Positions 24,482 to 34,052 are shown, numbered from the stretch's first letter. The stretch: 34,204 bases of DNA from Saprospiraceae bacterium (GCA_026983735.1 JALSTN010000279.1:1-34204), one strand, 5' to 3'. Notes: a model not told the origin generated them from the letters alone. Numbers and translations are program-made.

Positions 24482-25540
24482 ATGAGATCAAAAATCAAAG
24501 GGACAGGATACTATGTTCCGGACAACGTTGTAACGAATTTTGACTTAGAAAAGATCATGGATACTTCAGATGCTTGGATACAAGAACGAACAGGCATCAA
24601 GGAACGACGTTATGCCCAAAAGGGTAAGGAGACCACCAGCACCATGGCTACGAAGGCAGCACAACGAGCGATGCAGCAAGCCGGAGTATCTGCTGAGGAT
24701 ATAGATTTTATCATATTAGCGACTTTAAGTCCGGATTATTATTTTCCGGGGGCAGCCGTTCTCGTACAGAGAATGCTGGGGTTACAAAAAAAGGAAATCG
24801 GAGCATTGGATATTCGAACACAGTGTACAGGTTTTATCTATGGACTCAGCATTGGAGATCAATTCATTCGTTCCGGAATGTACAAAAACATCTTAGTTAT
24901 CGGAGCTGAAATGCACTCGATGGGTATGGATATGAGTACGAAAGGTCGCAATATCTCTGTCATCTTTGGTGACGGAGCAGGAGCCGTAGTTCTTCAAGCA
25001 ACAAACGAAGAGGGTTCCGGCATCATAACTACAAACCTACATTCAAATGGGGACTTTGCCGAGGAGCTAGCTATGATTAGTCCCGGCTGCCATGCCGGAT
25101 ATCATGAGCAGAACCCGGCTAAATACGGAGCAGAAAGTGCTACCGTATTTGATTCGGTTTTTATTACTCCCAAAATCGTAGAAGACGGTCTTTATTTCCC
25201 CAATATGAACGGGCAATTAGTCTTCAAAAATGCAGTGGTTAAGTTTACCCAAACGATTGAAGAAGCATTGAGGGATGCCGGTAAAAGAAAGGAAGATATC
25301 GATATGCTTATCCCCCATCAAGCAAATCTACGTATCAGTCAATTCATCCAGAAACGTATGGGGTTGGAGGATGACAGAGTGTGGAATAATATACAGCGTT
25401 ACGGCAACACCACTGCCGCCTCTATCCCCATAGCACTTGCAGAAGCAGTTGAGAACAAGGCAATTTCCGAAGGAGATTTGGTCTGTTTGTCTGCATTTGG
25501 AAGCGGATTCACCTGGGGCTCCGTTCTATTTTACTTTTAA
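24482..25540 (+). CDS. fabH: beta-ketoacyl-ACP synthase III (FabH)
   Basis: Condenses acyl-CoA with malonyl-ACP to start fatty-acid synthesis in the cytoplasm. 352 residues, slightly longer than E. coli FabH (317) because of an insertion around residues 180-225 (GCHAGYHEQNPAKYGAESAT). The catalytic triad is complete: C115 in DIRTQCTGFIYGL, H279 in IPHQANLRI, N309 in RYGNTTAASIP. The N-terminus has the family signature IKGTGYYVPDNVVTN and SDAWIQERTGIKERR. bshB1 follows 32 bp downstream in the same direction, so the two probably share a transcript. The insertion is common in Bacteroidota KASIII homologues, so an alternative acyl substrate is possible. Confidence 0.92.
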   Translation: MRSKIKGTGYYVPDNVVTNFDLEKIMDTSDAWIQERTGIKERRYAQKGKETTSTMATKAAQRAMQQAGVSAEDIDFIILATLSPDYYFPGAAVLVQRMLGLQKKEIGALDIRTQCTGFIYGLSIGDQFIRSGMYKNILVIGAEMHSMGMDMSTKGRNISVIFGDGAGAVVLQATNEEGSGIITTNLHSNGDFAEELAMISPGCHAGYHEQNPAKYGAESATVFDSVFITPKIVEDGLYFPNMNGQLVFKNAVVKFTQTIEEALRDAGKRKEDIDMLIPHQANLRISQFIQKRMGLEDDRVWNNIQRYGNTTAASIPIALAEAVENKAISEGDLVCLSAFGSGFTWGSVLFYF

Positions 25541-25572
25541 TTTCCTTCAATATTGTTAAGACATAATCTAGT

Positions 25573-26301
25573 ATGCCCATAAAATATGCTGTTGATATAC
25601 TTGCCATTGGAGCCCATCCGGACGATATCGAATTGAGTTGCTCCGGCACCTTACTCAAACACAAAGCACTCGGATATAGTATCGGGCTTATAGACTTAAC
25701 AATGGGCCAATTAGGCTCTAGAGGGACATCTGAACTTAGGTTGGAAGAAGCAAAAATGGCCTCAAAAATACTAGGAGCAACTTTTCGACACAACTTGAGA
25801 TGGGAGGATGGATTCTTTGAGGGAACTCAAGATCATCTTATCGACTTAATAAAGGAAATTAGAAATGCGCGTCCCAAGATTATCTTGGCCAATGCCATAC
25901 AAGACAGACATCCGGATCACGGGAGAGCTAGTACGATCATCGACAGAGCGGCTTTTTTATCTGGGCTTGTCAAAATAGAGACCTCTTACAGAGGAATGCA
26001 TCAACAACCACATCGCCCCTCTCTAGTCTTGCACTATATCCAGGATCGCTTCGTCCAACCGGATTTAGTCTTCGACATTACAAAGAATTTTGAAGAGAAG
26101 ATGTCGGCCATTTCATGCTATGCAAGTCAATTCTATTCCTCTAGGAACAAAGGGCCTGACACTCCGATTTCAACAAAGGATTTTTGGGATTACATCGAGG
26201 CCAAAGACCGATACTACGGCAGAATGATTCATTGCAAATATGGAGAGGGGTTCACTTCAGAAAGGGTAATAGGAGTGCAGGAGCTAAATGGGCTGATTTA
26301 A
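25573..26301 (+). CDS. bshB1: bacillithiol biosynthesis deacetylase BshB1
   Basis: Zinc-dependent PIG-L/LmbE deacetylase that converts GlcNAc-malate to GlcN-malate, the second step of bacillithiol synthesis. 242 residues, normal for the family. The zinc motif AHPDD (H15, D17, D18) opens the protein and the second motif HPDHGRAS follows near residue 113. MGQLGSRGT, EDGFFEG and the C-terminal DFWDYIEAKDRYYGRMIHCKYGEGF are the BshB1-specific segments that separate it from MshB and LmbE relatives. Its stop overlaps the convergent lpxA stop in a TTAA. The bacilliredoxin at 5765-6181 is a functional partner. Confidence 0.94.
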   Translation: MPIKYAVDILAIGAHPDDIELSCSGTLLKHKALGYSIGLIDLTMGQLGSRGTSELRLEEAKMASKILGATFRHNLRWEDGFFEGTQDHLIDLIKEIRNARPKIILANAIQDRHPDHGRASTIIDRAAFLSGLVKIETSYRGMHQQPHRPSLVLHYIQDRFVQPDLVFDITKNFEEKMSAISCYASQFYSSRNKGPDTPISTKDFWDYIEAKDRYYGRMIHCKYGEGFTSERVIGVQELNGLI

Positions 26302-27080
26302 GAACTTTGGAATCCTCTCATCAGACCTCTTTCAGACTGTTCAATAAAATCGAGCACTTTTTTCTGTTCTGAAGTGTCCGGCAATTCCATTTGAATCCGC
26401 TGGATAGCTTCTTTTATCTTATATCCCCTCACATACAACATCCGATAAATCTCCTGAATATTATGGATTTGTTCATCACTAAAACCACGTCTTTTAAGTC
26501 CTACTGAATTCACTCCCGCATAAGACAAAGGCTCTCTTGCCGCTTTGACGAAAGGCGGAACATCTTTACGGACCAATGAAGCCCCACCTATAAAGGCGTG
26601 CTCTCCGATGCGTACAAACTGCTGGACGGCTGAAAGACCACCTAGAATCACATAGTCACCGATAATAACATGCCCTGCAATGTTTACATCATTTGCCAAA
26701 ATACAATTCGCACCAATCACACAATCATGAGCGACATGTACATAGGCCATGAGAAGAGTTTTATCACCAATTGAGGTAGTAAAATTGGCTTCGGTCCCCC
26801 TATTAATGGTAACATACTCTCGGATGATAACATCATCCCCTATCTCTACTATAGATTCTTCCCCATGATACTTCAGATCTTGTGGCACCGACCCCACCAC
26901 TGCCCCTTGGAATATCTTACACCGCTTTCCAATACTCGTATAATCCAATACAGAGGAAAATGGCGCAATTTCGGTATTATCTCCTATGGTCACATTCCCT
27001 TCGATATAAGCAAAGGGGCCGATACGGACATTCTCCCCTATCTGTGCCGAAGGATGAATATGAGCTTGTGGACTAATCAT
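26298..27080 (-). CDS. lpxA: acyl-ACP--UDP-N-acetylglucosamine O-acyltransferase LpxA
   Basis: First step of lipid A synthesis: transfers a 3-hydroxyacyl chain to UDP-GlcNAc. 260 residues, the normal length. The N-terminal two thirds are left-handed beta-helix hexapeptide repeats (IHPSAQIGENVRIGPFAYIEG, VTIGDNTEIAPFS), with the catalytic-His loop AYVHVAHDCVIGANCI. The C-terminal helical part (LKRRGFSDEQIHNIQEIYRMLY) is typical. Its ATG overlaps the lpxC-fabZ stop as ATGA, indicating translational coupling. Last gene of the lpxD, lpxC-fabZ, lpxA operon. Confidence 0.97.
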   Translation of the reverse strand: MISPQAHIHPSAQIGENVRIGPFAYIEGNVTIGDNTEIAPFSSVLDYTSIGKRCKIFQGAVVGSVPQDLKYHGEESIVEIGDDVIIREYVTINRGTEANFTTSIGDKTLLMAYVHVAHDCVIGANCILANDVNIAGHVIIGDYVILGGLSAVQQFVRIGEHAFIGGASLVRKDVPPFVKAAREPLSYAGVNSVGLKRRGFSDEQIHNIQEIYRMLYVRGYKIKEAIQRIQMELPDTSEQKKVLDFIEQSERGLMRGFQSS

Positions 27081-28492
27081 GATTTAATTTTTACGATTTG
27101 CGCTGTAAATTCTCCCTCACAAGCGATCTTATTCCCTACATATGCGATACCATACATGGTAACCATCCCTCTTCGAATAGGTTGCATGAGTTCCATTTTC
27201 AAGATCAAGGTATCACCGGGCTTTACCATATTTTTAAAGCGCGTATTGTCAATTTTTACAAAATACGTATTCCATTTACTATCCGGTTCGTTAATAATAG
27301 TCAAGGCAAGGATTCCCCCGGTTTGAGCCAATGCTTCAACTTGTAGTACTCCCGGAAATATAGGATTGCCGGGAAAATGCCCTTGAGAGTACAGTTGGTC
27401 GTGGGATATATTCTTAATACCTACGATATAATTCTCTCCGACTTCTATAATTTTATCTACCAAAAGAAATGGGTATCTATGGGGAATCATTGCCTTAATG
27501 GCTTCCGTATCTTTTATTGGCGGGATATTAGGGTCATAATTGGGCTTCCCCTTCAGCTTTTTACTCTCTACATATTTGTTCTTAATGCGTTTGGCGAGTT
27601 CGACATTCACCTTATGGCCCGGTTTATTCGCTACGATTTTCCCTTTAAGCCGCACTCCTACTAAAGATATATCTCCTATGAGATCCAACAATTTATGTCT
27701 AGCAGGTTCATTTTTAAATTGAAGGTCAATCGTATTTAAGATACCTTCTTTTTCTACGACTACAGTTTCCCTTCCCATTTTGTCGGATATTCTCTTTAGA
27801 TCATCTTCATCCATCTGTTTATTGGCGATGACGATAGCATTATTAAGATCTCCTCCTTTGATAAGGCCTTGGTCAATTAAGGCCTCCAATTCATGAACGA
27901 ATACAAAGGTACGTGCCGGAGCAATCGCATATTTATACTCATCTAAGTTCTCCAAATAAGCATATTGCTGACCTAATACCGGAGAATTAAAATCTATAAG
28001 TGTGGTAGCTTCAAAATGATCCGAAGGAATAAATAGCATTTCCGAGCCACTCTCCTCGTCTTTGTAAGACAGTGGTTCTTCAGGTTGAAAATACTCACGA
28101 GGTGCAGCCTGATCTCGAAGCCCCACTTCTTCTATCATTTGGACATAAGGCGCCGCACTTCCATCTAAAATAGGTATTTCAACATTGTCCACTGTGATCA
28201 ACGCATTGTCAACTCCCATACCATAGAGCGCTGAAAGTACATGTTCTACTGTCATAACCTGGACATCTCCTTGACGTAGTGTTGTGCTTCTATTCGTAGA
28301 AACCACTTTAGAAACATCTGCCAGGATAATAGGTTTATCTTCCAGGTCAACCCTTTGGAACTTAAATCCGTGATTCTCCGGAGCGGGATGCAAGGTTAAG
28401 GTGACTGGCTTTCCTGAGTGCAATCCAGTGCCTTGAATACGAACAACATCGGCCAGTGTCTGTTGCGGTGTATTTTTATCGGTAGTGATCAT
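27077..28492 (-). CDS. lpxC-fabZ: bifunctional LpxC deacetylase / FabZ dehydratase
   Basis: Fusion of UDP-3-O-acyl-GlcNAc deacetylase (committed step of lipid A) and 3-hydroxyacyl-ACP dehydratase (fatty-acid elongation). 471 residues. LpxC spans ~1-315: IQGTGLHSGKPV, zinc ligand H84 in TVEHVLSALYG, and the H..D pair in ARHKLLDLIGDI. FabZ spans ~325-471: MIPHRYPFLLVDKI with catalytic His and GHFPGNPIFPGVLQVEALAQ with catalytic Glu. This fusion is a Bacteroidota hallmark and joins two activities competing for hydroxyacyl-ACP. It overlaps lpxD by 17 bp upstream and lpxA by 4 bp downstream. Confidence 0.98.
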   Translation of the reverse strand: MITTDKNTPQQTLADVVRIQGTGLHSGKPVTLTLHPAPENHGFKFQRVDLEDKPIILADVSKVVSTNRSTTLRQGDVQVMTVEHVLSALYGMGVDNALITVDNVEIPILDGSAAPYVQMIEEVGLRDQAAPREYFQPEEPLSYKDEESGSEMLFIPSDHFEATTLIDFNSPVLGQQYAYLENLDEYKYAIAPARTFVFVHELEALIDQGLIKGGDLNNAIVIANKQMDEDDLKRISDKMGRETVVVEKEGILNTIDLQFKNEPARHKLLDLIGDISLVGVRLKGKIVANKPGHKVNVELAKRIKNKYVESKKLKGKPNYDPNIPPIKDTEAIKAMIPHRYPFLLVDKIIEVGENYIVGIKNISHDQLYSQGHFPGNPIFPGVLQVEALAQTGGILALTIINEPDSKWNTYFVKIDNTRFKNMVKPGDTLILKMELMQPIRRGMVTMYGIAYVGNKIACEGEFTAQIVKIKS

Positions 28493-29519
28493 CTCGTTTA
28501 ATATGTTTTTTAAGTTGGTTAAGTTCTTTTACTAGATCAGGGAGGTTTCTAAATACAGAATAGGCTCTCATATAGTTACTGAAGTCAATAGCCGGAACCC
28601 CAAATAATTTTTGACCTTCTTTACTTGCTTTTGTCACACCACTCTTTCCCTGAATTTGAGTACCGTCAGCGACTTTGATATGTCCGACGATTGCTACTTG
28701 ACCTCCGATAAGACAATTTTTACCGATCTCGGTACTTCCCGCAATAGCAGTTTGAGCTGCGATTACAGTATTTTCGCCAATAACCACATTATGCCCTACT
28801 TGTATTAAGTTATCAAGTTTTACACCGGAGTGTATCCGCGTGCTTCCCATAGTGGCTCTATCAACTGTCGTATTGGCTCCTATTTCTACGTGATCTCCGA
28901 TTATCACATTTCCAATTTGTGGGATTTTGGCGTATTTATTTCCGTCTCTCTTTGAAAAACCAAATCCATCAGCACCTATTACTGCATTGGCATGAATGAT
29001 GACATCATCCCCAATTCGGCAATCGCGATAAATTTTGGCGCCGGGGTAAATGGTACAGCGTTTACCGATGACCACTCCCCGACCGACGAAGACATGACTA
29101 TGTATATGGGTTCCTTCACCTATGATCACCTCCTCTTTGACCACTGCAAAATCATCTATGGAGACCTGGTCGTGTATCTGGGATGATGTCGAGACAGAAG
29201 CCAATTGCGCAATGCCGGTATACTCCTCTGTGGTCGCTTCAAACTGCCCGAGCAAATAAGCCACAGACTCATATACATTGTCCACTTTTATCAAGGTTGG
29301 ACGAATAGGCCTTTGGGGGCTGTACTCTTTATCCACCAACAACACTGAGGCTTTTGTTGAATAGACGAAAGGCTCATATTTCATGTTAGACAGAAAGCTG
29401 ATGTCTCCTTTTTGCGCATGCTCCAATCCGGCAGGTGCGTGTACACTTACTTGGGGATCTCCAATGACTTCACCATTGACCAATTGAGCAATTTCTTCAG
29501 CTGTTATATTCATAGTCAT
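28476..29519 (-). CDS. lpxD: UDP-3-O-acylglucosamine N-acyltransferase LpxD
   Basis: Third step of lipid A synthesis: N-acylates UDP-3-O-acyl-GlcN. 347 residues, normal. The N-terminal uridine-binding domain contains KGDISFLSNMKYEP. A long hexapeptide beta-helix follows (VFVGRGVVIGKRCTIYPGAKIYRDCRIG), with the active-site His loop LIQVGHNVVIGENT and GGQVAIVGHIKVADG. The C-terminal helix (VFRNLPDLVKELNQLKKHIK) is present. The first in-frame ATG is at 29519 and a second (MNIT) at 29513. A -7 box at 29533-29540 leaves only a few leader bases, so the second ATG is equally plausible. First gene of the operon. Confidence 0.96.
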   Translation of the reverse strand: MTMNITAEEIAQLVNGEVIGDPQVSVHAPAGLEHAQKGDISFLSNMKYEPFVYSTKASVLLVDKEYSPQRPIRPTLIKVDNVYESVAYLLGQFEATTEEYTGIAQLASVSTSSQIHDQVSIDDFAVVKEEVIIGEGTHIHSHVFVGRGVVIGKRCTIYPGAKIYRDCRIGDDVIIHANAVIGADGFGFSKRDGNKYAKIPQIGNVIIGDHVEIGANTTVDRATMGSTRIHSGVKLDNLIQVGHNVVIGENTVIAAQTAIAGSTEIGKNCLIGGQVAIVGHIKVADGTQIQGKSGVTKASKEGQKLFGVPAIDFSNYMRAYSVFRNLPDLVKELNQLKKHIKRDDHYR

Positions 29520-29532
29520 TCAATAGATCAAG

Positions 29533-29540
29533 CAAAAATA
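29533..29540 (-). promoter_or_regulatory. -7 promoter box of the lpx operon
   Basis: The minus strand reads TATTTTTG, an exact TAnnTTTG match, 14 bp before the first lpxD ATG. Confidence 0.45.
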
Positions 29541-29679
29541 TCCAGCATCATAAATCATGCAGATATTTCATACCTAAAAAAGGTTGGGTTACTATACCTC
29601 AATAACGCAAATCAACTACATCGTGTTGTTTGTACTCTGCTCAATAGTATCTCCCTTCAATATATTTCTCTCTACTCTA

Positions 29680-30987
29680 CTAGTAACGATAGTGTTCCGG
29701 CTTATAAGGTCCATTTACCGGGACGCCAATATAGGCCGCTTGATCATCAGAGAGTTCATCCAATTCTACTCCGATCTTAGCAAGGTGCAATCGCGCTACC
29801 TTCTCATCCAAATGTTTAGGAAGCACATATACCTTGTTATCGTAGTTCTCAGAGTGATTCCACAATTCCATTTGAGCCAATGTCTGATTGGTAAACGAAT
29901 TGGACATGACAAAAGAAGGATGTCCGGTAGCACACCCCAGATTGACTAATCTGCCTTCGGCCAACACGATAATATCTTTTCCTTCAACATTGTATTTATC
30001 CACTTGGGGCTTAATTTGATCTTTGGTATGTCCATAAGCTTTATTGAGCCATGCCATATCGATTTCATTATCAAAATGGCCTATATTGGCAACAATCGTT
30101 TTATCCTTCATAGTCCTAAAATGCTCTTCCGAGATAATATTTTTATTCCCGGTTGCAGTTACAACGATATTGGCTTCCTTAATTGCATCTTTCATTTTCT
30201 TCACTTCAAATCCCTCCATAGCTGCCTGAAGTGCACAAATCGGATCAATCTCCGTAACAATAACTCTGGCATGCGAACCTTGAAACGCTGCTGCAGTACC
30301 TTTCCCCACATCTCCATAGCCTGCCACTACAACGACCTTACCAGCCAACATAATATCCGTAGCTCTTCGAATTGCATCTACCGCAGATTCGCGACATCCG
30401 TATTTGTTATCAAATTTGGACTTGGTCACACTGTCATTTACGTTAATAGCAGGGACAGGCAAGGTACTATTTTTAACTCGTTCATAAAGCCGCATCACCC
30501 CTGTGGTGGTCTCCTCTGTAATACCGCGCAATTCCCCCTGTAGTTCCGGATGATGATCCAACACCATATTCGTCAAATCTCCCCCATCATCCAAGATCAT
30601 ATTAAATGGTTTTCCACCTTCAAATGCATAAAAGGTCTGTTCAATGCACCATTCATACTCCTCTTCAGTCATCCCTTTCCACGCAAAAACAGGCACGCCG
30701 GATGCCGCTATTGCTGCCGCAGCGTGATCCTGAGTGGAAAAAATATTACATGAACTCCATGCAACTTCAGCTCCCAATTCCTTAAGTGTTTCGATTAAGA
30801 CTGCCGTCTGTATTGTCATGTGAAGACACCCTGCAATTCGCGCTCCCTTCAATGGCTTGGTGGCTCCGTATTCATTCCTTAAGGACATCAATCCGGGCAT
30901 TTCCGCCTCGGCCAATTTTATTTCTTTCCGCCCCCAGTCTGCGAGCTTAATATCTTTCACCTTATAAGGTAATGTTTTGGTTTCCAT
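29680..30987 (-). CDS. ahcY: adenosylhomocysteinase (S-adenosyl-L-homocysteine hydrolase)
   Basis: NAD-dependent cytosolic enzyme that splits S-adenosylhomocysteine to adenosine and homocysteine, clearing the product of SAM methylations. 435 residues, normal. Landmarks: [38 protein letters not shown], the lysine-containing [16 protein letters not shown]-binding [24 protein letters not shown], and the C-terminal PYKPEHYRY with the conserved Lys/Tyr that reach the neighbouring subunit's NAD site. Transcribed alone, with a -7 box 28 bp upstream. Confidence 0.98.
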   Translation of the reverse strand: METKTLPYKVKDIKLADWGRKEIKLAEAEMPGLMSLRNEYGATKPLKGARIAGCLHMTIQTAVLIETLKELGAEVAWSSCNIFSTQDHAAAAIAASGVPVFAWKGMTEEEYEWCIEQTFYAFEGGKPFNMILDDGGDLTNMVLDHHPELQGELRGITEETTTGVMRLYERVKNSTLPVPAINVNDSVTKSKFDNKYGCRESAVDAIRRATDIMLAGKVVVVAGYGDVGKGTAAAFQGSHARVIVTEIDPICALQAAMEGFEVKKMKDAIKEANIVVTATGNKNIISEEHFRTMKDKTIVANIGHFDNEIDMAWLNKAYGHTKDQIKPQVDKYNVEGKDIIVLAEGRLVNLGCATGHPSFVMSNSFTNQTLAQMELWNHSENYDNKVYVLPKHLDEKVARLHLAKIGVELDELSDDQAAYIGVPVNGPYKPEHYRY

Positions 30988-31014
30988 ATTTTATATTTGT
31001 TTAAAAAAATTACG

Positions 31015-31022
31015 CAAAGATA
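31015..31022 (-). promoter_or_regulatory. -7 promoter box of ahcY
   Basis: The minus strand reads TATCTTTG, an exact TAnnTTTG match, 28 bp upstream of the ahcY start codon. Confidence 0.5.
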
Positions 31023-31233
31023 ACCATTTCATATAAGCTAAAGATAAAACTGGTACAAGATTCTCATAATTCATCGTATTTTAATCGATGAGGTCGAGGT
31101 AGGGCTGGTATGAAATGGCAACAGACCGTAGATTCCGTAAATCATCTTTTCCCTTCTAGACCTCTTAAAAAAATCCTATCTCAGCCTTTCTATAAATTGG
31201 TTACGCTTATAGGTCTAATTACGACAAAGGAGT

Positions 31234-31252
31234 TATCTTTGCCGCGGCAAAG
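31234..31252 (+). promoter_or_regulatory. -7 box overlapped by a perfect 16-bp palindrome
   Basis: TATCTTTG at 31234-31241 matches the -7 consensus. CTTTGCCGCGGCAAAG at 31237-31252 is a perfect palindrome that covers its second half and the expected start site. A further GCAAAG follows directly. A regulator bound here would block RNA polymerase. The start codon of the lipoprotein gene is ~95 nt downstream. Confidence 0.5.
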
Positions 31253-31346
31253 GCAAAGGTGATTTATTCAACTCATCATGTGTGATTTTCGTTAAGTCAT
31301 GTCTTAGCCGGTAAAAATCTAATTTATCACATCAACTTCCAAAATA

Positions 31347-31856
31347 ATGAATAAAGGATCCTTTTTTTTACTAGCCATACTCGTCTTTCTCTTAAGCTCA
31401 TGCAAAGGGAATGGGGAGACCTCAACGACCGGTGATACTACTAACACCTCCTCCCCTCAAGCCTCTACTTCAAACCGAATGGCTGGGATAGATTTTGAAG
31501 GGAAGACCGGAATCCAATACAGTGGCCAATTGCCAAAAGTTGACAACATGAATGCTACGATGTTTAAAGAACTCGTAGAATCAGACAAGTATGTTATCCT
31601 TGACCTTAGAGCGGACAATCACTACAAAGAGGGGCATATAAAGGGTGCTGTTTCCTTCCCTATATCCGATCCAAAGTTTAAAGAGAACATCAAAAAATTG
31701 GACAAAAATGCAGCCTATTTGGTCTACAGCCAAAAAGGGATAAACAGTGTCAAAGCGATGGTCGCCCTAAAGGACGAAGACATTACTCATGTGATTAATT
31801 TAATCGGAGGAATAAACAACTGGGTAAATGATTACAACTATCCATTAGTGAAGTAA
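31347..31856 (+). CDS. rhodanese-domain lipoprotein with Ser in place of the catalytic Cys
   Basis: 169-residue lipoprotein: signal peptide MNKGSFFLLAILVFLLSSC with the lipidated C19, then a Thr/Ser-rich linker (residues ~22-45) and a rhodanese domain (~65-169). The domain shows VILDLRADNHYKEGHIKGAVSFP and INLIGGINNWVNDYNYP, the usual landmarks. The active-site loop reads YSQKGINS, so the sulfur-accepting Cys is replaced by Ser128. It therefore should not act as a sulfurtransferase and may bind a ligand or partner. Found 63 bp before the transketolase gene, in the same direction. A palindromic promoter suggests regulated expression. Confidence 0.85.
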   Translation: MNKGSFFLLAILVFLLSSCKGNGETSTTGDTTNTSSPQASTSNRMAGIDFEGKTGIQYSGQLPKVDNMNATMFKELVESDKYVILDLRADNHYKEGHIKGAVSFPISDPKFKENIKKLDKNAAYLVYSQKGINSVKAMVALKDEDITHVINLIGGINNWVNDYNYPLVK

Positions 31857-31919
31857 TTCTCCCCTGTTATTAGCAGTTTTTTGTAAAACATTCTTTTACC
31901 ACTAAAAATATAGCTATTC

Positions 31920-33944
31920 GTGCCTATACAACCATCTAATTCTTCACGGGCTATCCCCTTGCAACTTATTGCAAATACTATTCGAGGCCTCTCTATGGAC
32001 GCTGTTCAAAAAGCTAAAAGCGGACATCCGGGCATGCCTATGGGTATGGCGGATGTTATGTCTGTGTTATGGGGAAAGTTCCTCAGATTTAGCCCAAATA
32101 ATCCGAATTGGTTAAACCGTGACAGGTTTATTCTATCGGGAGGGCATGGGAGTATGCTGCACTATTCCTTACTTCACCTATTCGGGTATGATATGACATT
32201 GGAGGATATCAAAAGTTTCAGACAATGGGGCAGTAGAACACCCGGTCATCCGGAATACCGACATACTCCTGGCATAGAAACGACCACCGGGCCTCTCGGA
32301 CAAGGTCTTGGCAATGCCATAGGAATGGCCATAGCTGAACGCCATCTCAGCGCTAGATTTAACAAACCGGGACTGTCTATTATCGATCATCATACCTATG
32401 TGGAGGTGGGAGATGGGGACTTGGAAGAGGGGATTTCCCATGAAGTGTGCTCTCTCGCCGGGCACCTAAAGCTCAACAAACTCATCGTACTTTATGACTC
32501 AAATCATATAACTATTGATGGGGATACGACCCTCTCTTACACTGAAGATGTAAAATCTCGGTTCCTAGCCTATCATTGGGAAGTAATCCTTGCAGATGGC
32601 CATGATTACGCTCAGATAGAATCAGCACTGAGAAAAGCTCAAAATTCAAAGGACAAGCCCGTACTAATTATTTTCAAAACAATTATTGGGTATGGAAGCC
32701 CGAATAGAGCCGGCACGTCCAAAGCACACGGGGAGCCGCTGGGGGAAGAAGAAGTACGACTCAGTAAACAAAAATTGGGTATACCGGAGATTCCATTTTA
32801 CGTGCCGGATGAATTAGATGACTTAGCTCAACAATTTCATACCCTCGGAAAAGAATTAGAAGAAGCTTGGCAAAAGTCTCTTACCAAGTATAAAGAGCGC
32901 TATCCCCAACTGTACAATACATTAATTGCCTGTACTTCCAAGGCCAATTCCCCTTCGGGTATCTTTAAGAATTTTGAACCATTTACTAGTGGAAAACCCT
33001 TGGCTACAAGGGCGGCCTCAGGTAGGGTATTGGATCAGATTGCTGCAGAATACCCTTGTCTTATTGGTGGGTCAGCTGATTTAACACCTTCCAACAAAAC
33101 ACTTGTATCCAACATGGGCATTCTCTCTGCAGACAATCCTTCCGGTCAATATATCTATTATGGAGTGCGGGAATTTGGAATGGGGGCGATCATGAATGGC
33201 TTGAGATTACACAGTGGACTTCAACCATATGGCGGAACCTTTTTTGTGTTTTCAGATTATATGCGGGCTACTATTCGAATGGCCGCGCTTATGAAACTGA
33301 GGATTGTCTATGTTTTGACACATGATTCTATCGGACTTGGAGAAGATGGCCCTACGCATCAGCCGATAGAGCACCTAAGTTCGCTACGTGCGATGCCCGG
33401 CATAAAGGTGATTCGGCCAATGGATGGAGCCGAGACCTTGCATGCATGGAGAGTTGCTCTGACTGGAAAAGAAGAGCCCACTTGCCTTGTTCTAACAAGA
33501 CAGGGTCTTCCTGCCATAGAGCGAGATACCACTATGGGGCAAGCCAATGATTTAGAGAAAGGAGGCTATATCTTAGCAACAGATGAAGCACCTGAGATCA
33601 TTATTTTATCCTCGGGTTCTGAAGTGCATATCGCCTTGGAAGCGAAGCAAGCCTTAAATGAGCTTAACCTCTCTGTTAGAGTGATTTCCATGCCTTGTAT
33701 GGAGTTATTTGACCGGCAAGATGAAGCTTATAGGGAATCGGTATTACCTCGCCACATAACAAAGCGAATCGCAATAGAGGCCGCCGCCCCAATGAGTTGG
33801 TACAAATACACCGGATTAGAAGGGAAGGTTATCGGATTGAAGGATTTCGGAGCTTCGGCTCCATTTGAAACCCTTTATTCACATTTTGGCATTACGAAAG
33901 AAGCACTTATTGACGCCGCTCTATCTATGAATAAAAAACAATAA
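31920..33944 (+). CDS. tkt: transketolase
   Basis: Thiamine-diphosphate enzyme of the non-oxidative pentose-phosphate pathway, moving two-carbon units between sugar phosphates. 674 residues, normal. The start is GTG at 31920: an in-frame stop lies just upstream (31911-31913) and the next ATG (residue 26) would cut into the conserved AMDAVQKAKSGHPG region. Landmarks: SGHPGMPMGMAD (H36), GHPEYRHTPGIETTTGPLGQG, the ThDP motif GDGDLEEG (164-171), YDSNHITIDG, catalytic E418 in GVREFGMGAIMNG, and THDSIGLGEDGPTHQPIEHL. It may share a transcript with the upstream rhodanese lipoprotein gene. Confidence 0.96.
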   Translation: MPIQPSNSSRAIPLQLIANTIRGLSMDAVQKAKSGHPGMPMGMADVMSVLWGKFLRFSPNNPNWLNRDRFILSGGHGSMLHYSLLHLFGYDMTLEDIKSFRQWGSRTPGHPEYRHTPGIETTTGPLGQGLGNAIGMAIAERHLSARFNKPGLSIIDHHTYVEVGDGDLEEGISHEVCSLAGHLKLNKLIVLYDSNHITIDGDTTLSYTEDVKSRFLAYHWEVILADGHDYAQIESALRKAQNSKDKPVLIIFKTIIGYGSPNRAGTSKAHGEPLGEEEVRLSKQKLGIPEIPFYVPDELDDLAQQFHTLGKELEEAWQKSLTKYKERYPQLYNTLIACTSKANSPSGIFKNFEPFTSGKPLATRAASGRVLDQIAAEYPCLIGGSADLTPSNKTLVSNMGILSADNPSGQYIYYGVREFGMGAIMNGLRLHSGLQPYGGTFFVFSDYMRATIRMAALMKLRIVYVLTHDSIGLGEDGPTHQPIEHLSSLRAMPGIKVIRPMDGAETLHAWRVALTGKEEPTCLVLTRQGLPAIERDTTMGQANDLEKGGYILATDEAPEIIILSSGSEVHIALEAKQALNELNLSVRVISMPCMELFDRQDEAYRESVLPRHITKRIAIEAAAPMSWYKYTGLEGKVIGLKDFGASAPFETLYSHFGITKEALIDAALSMNKKQ

Positions 33945-34052
33945 TTGACTAAGAAATGGAGTTGGATAGAGGCATTCGCTCTTCCTTTAGAAAACATAAA
34001 CGTAGAATAGTACGTCACATAAAAAAAGCATTCGCTATAAAAAATACTTGCA

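Larger units (their letters stand above)
30988..31346. other. divergent spacer between ahcY and the rhodanese lipoprotein gene
   Basis: 359 bp. It contains the ahcY -7 box (31015-31022, minus), a central stretch of ~200 bp in which I see no gene, and the promoter plus palindrome of the rhodanese lipoprotein gene (31234-31252, plus). No SAH or SAM riboswitch is recognisable. Confidence 0.5.

Noticed and set aside
33991-34036. Direct repeat GCATTCGCT (twice, about 36 bp apart) before the S46 peptidase gene
   Set aside because: Too short and isolated to distinguish from chance.
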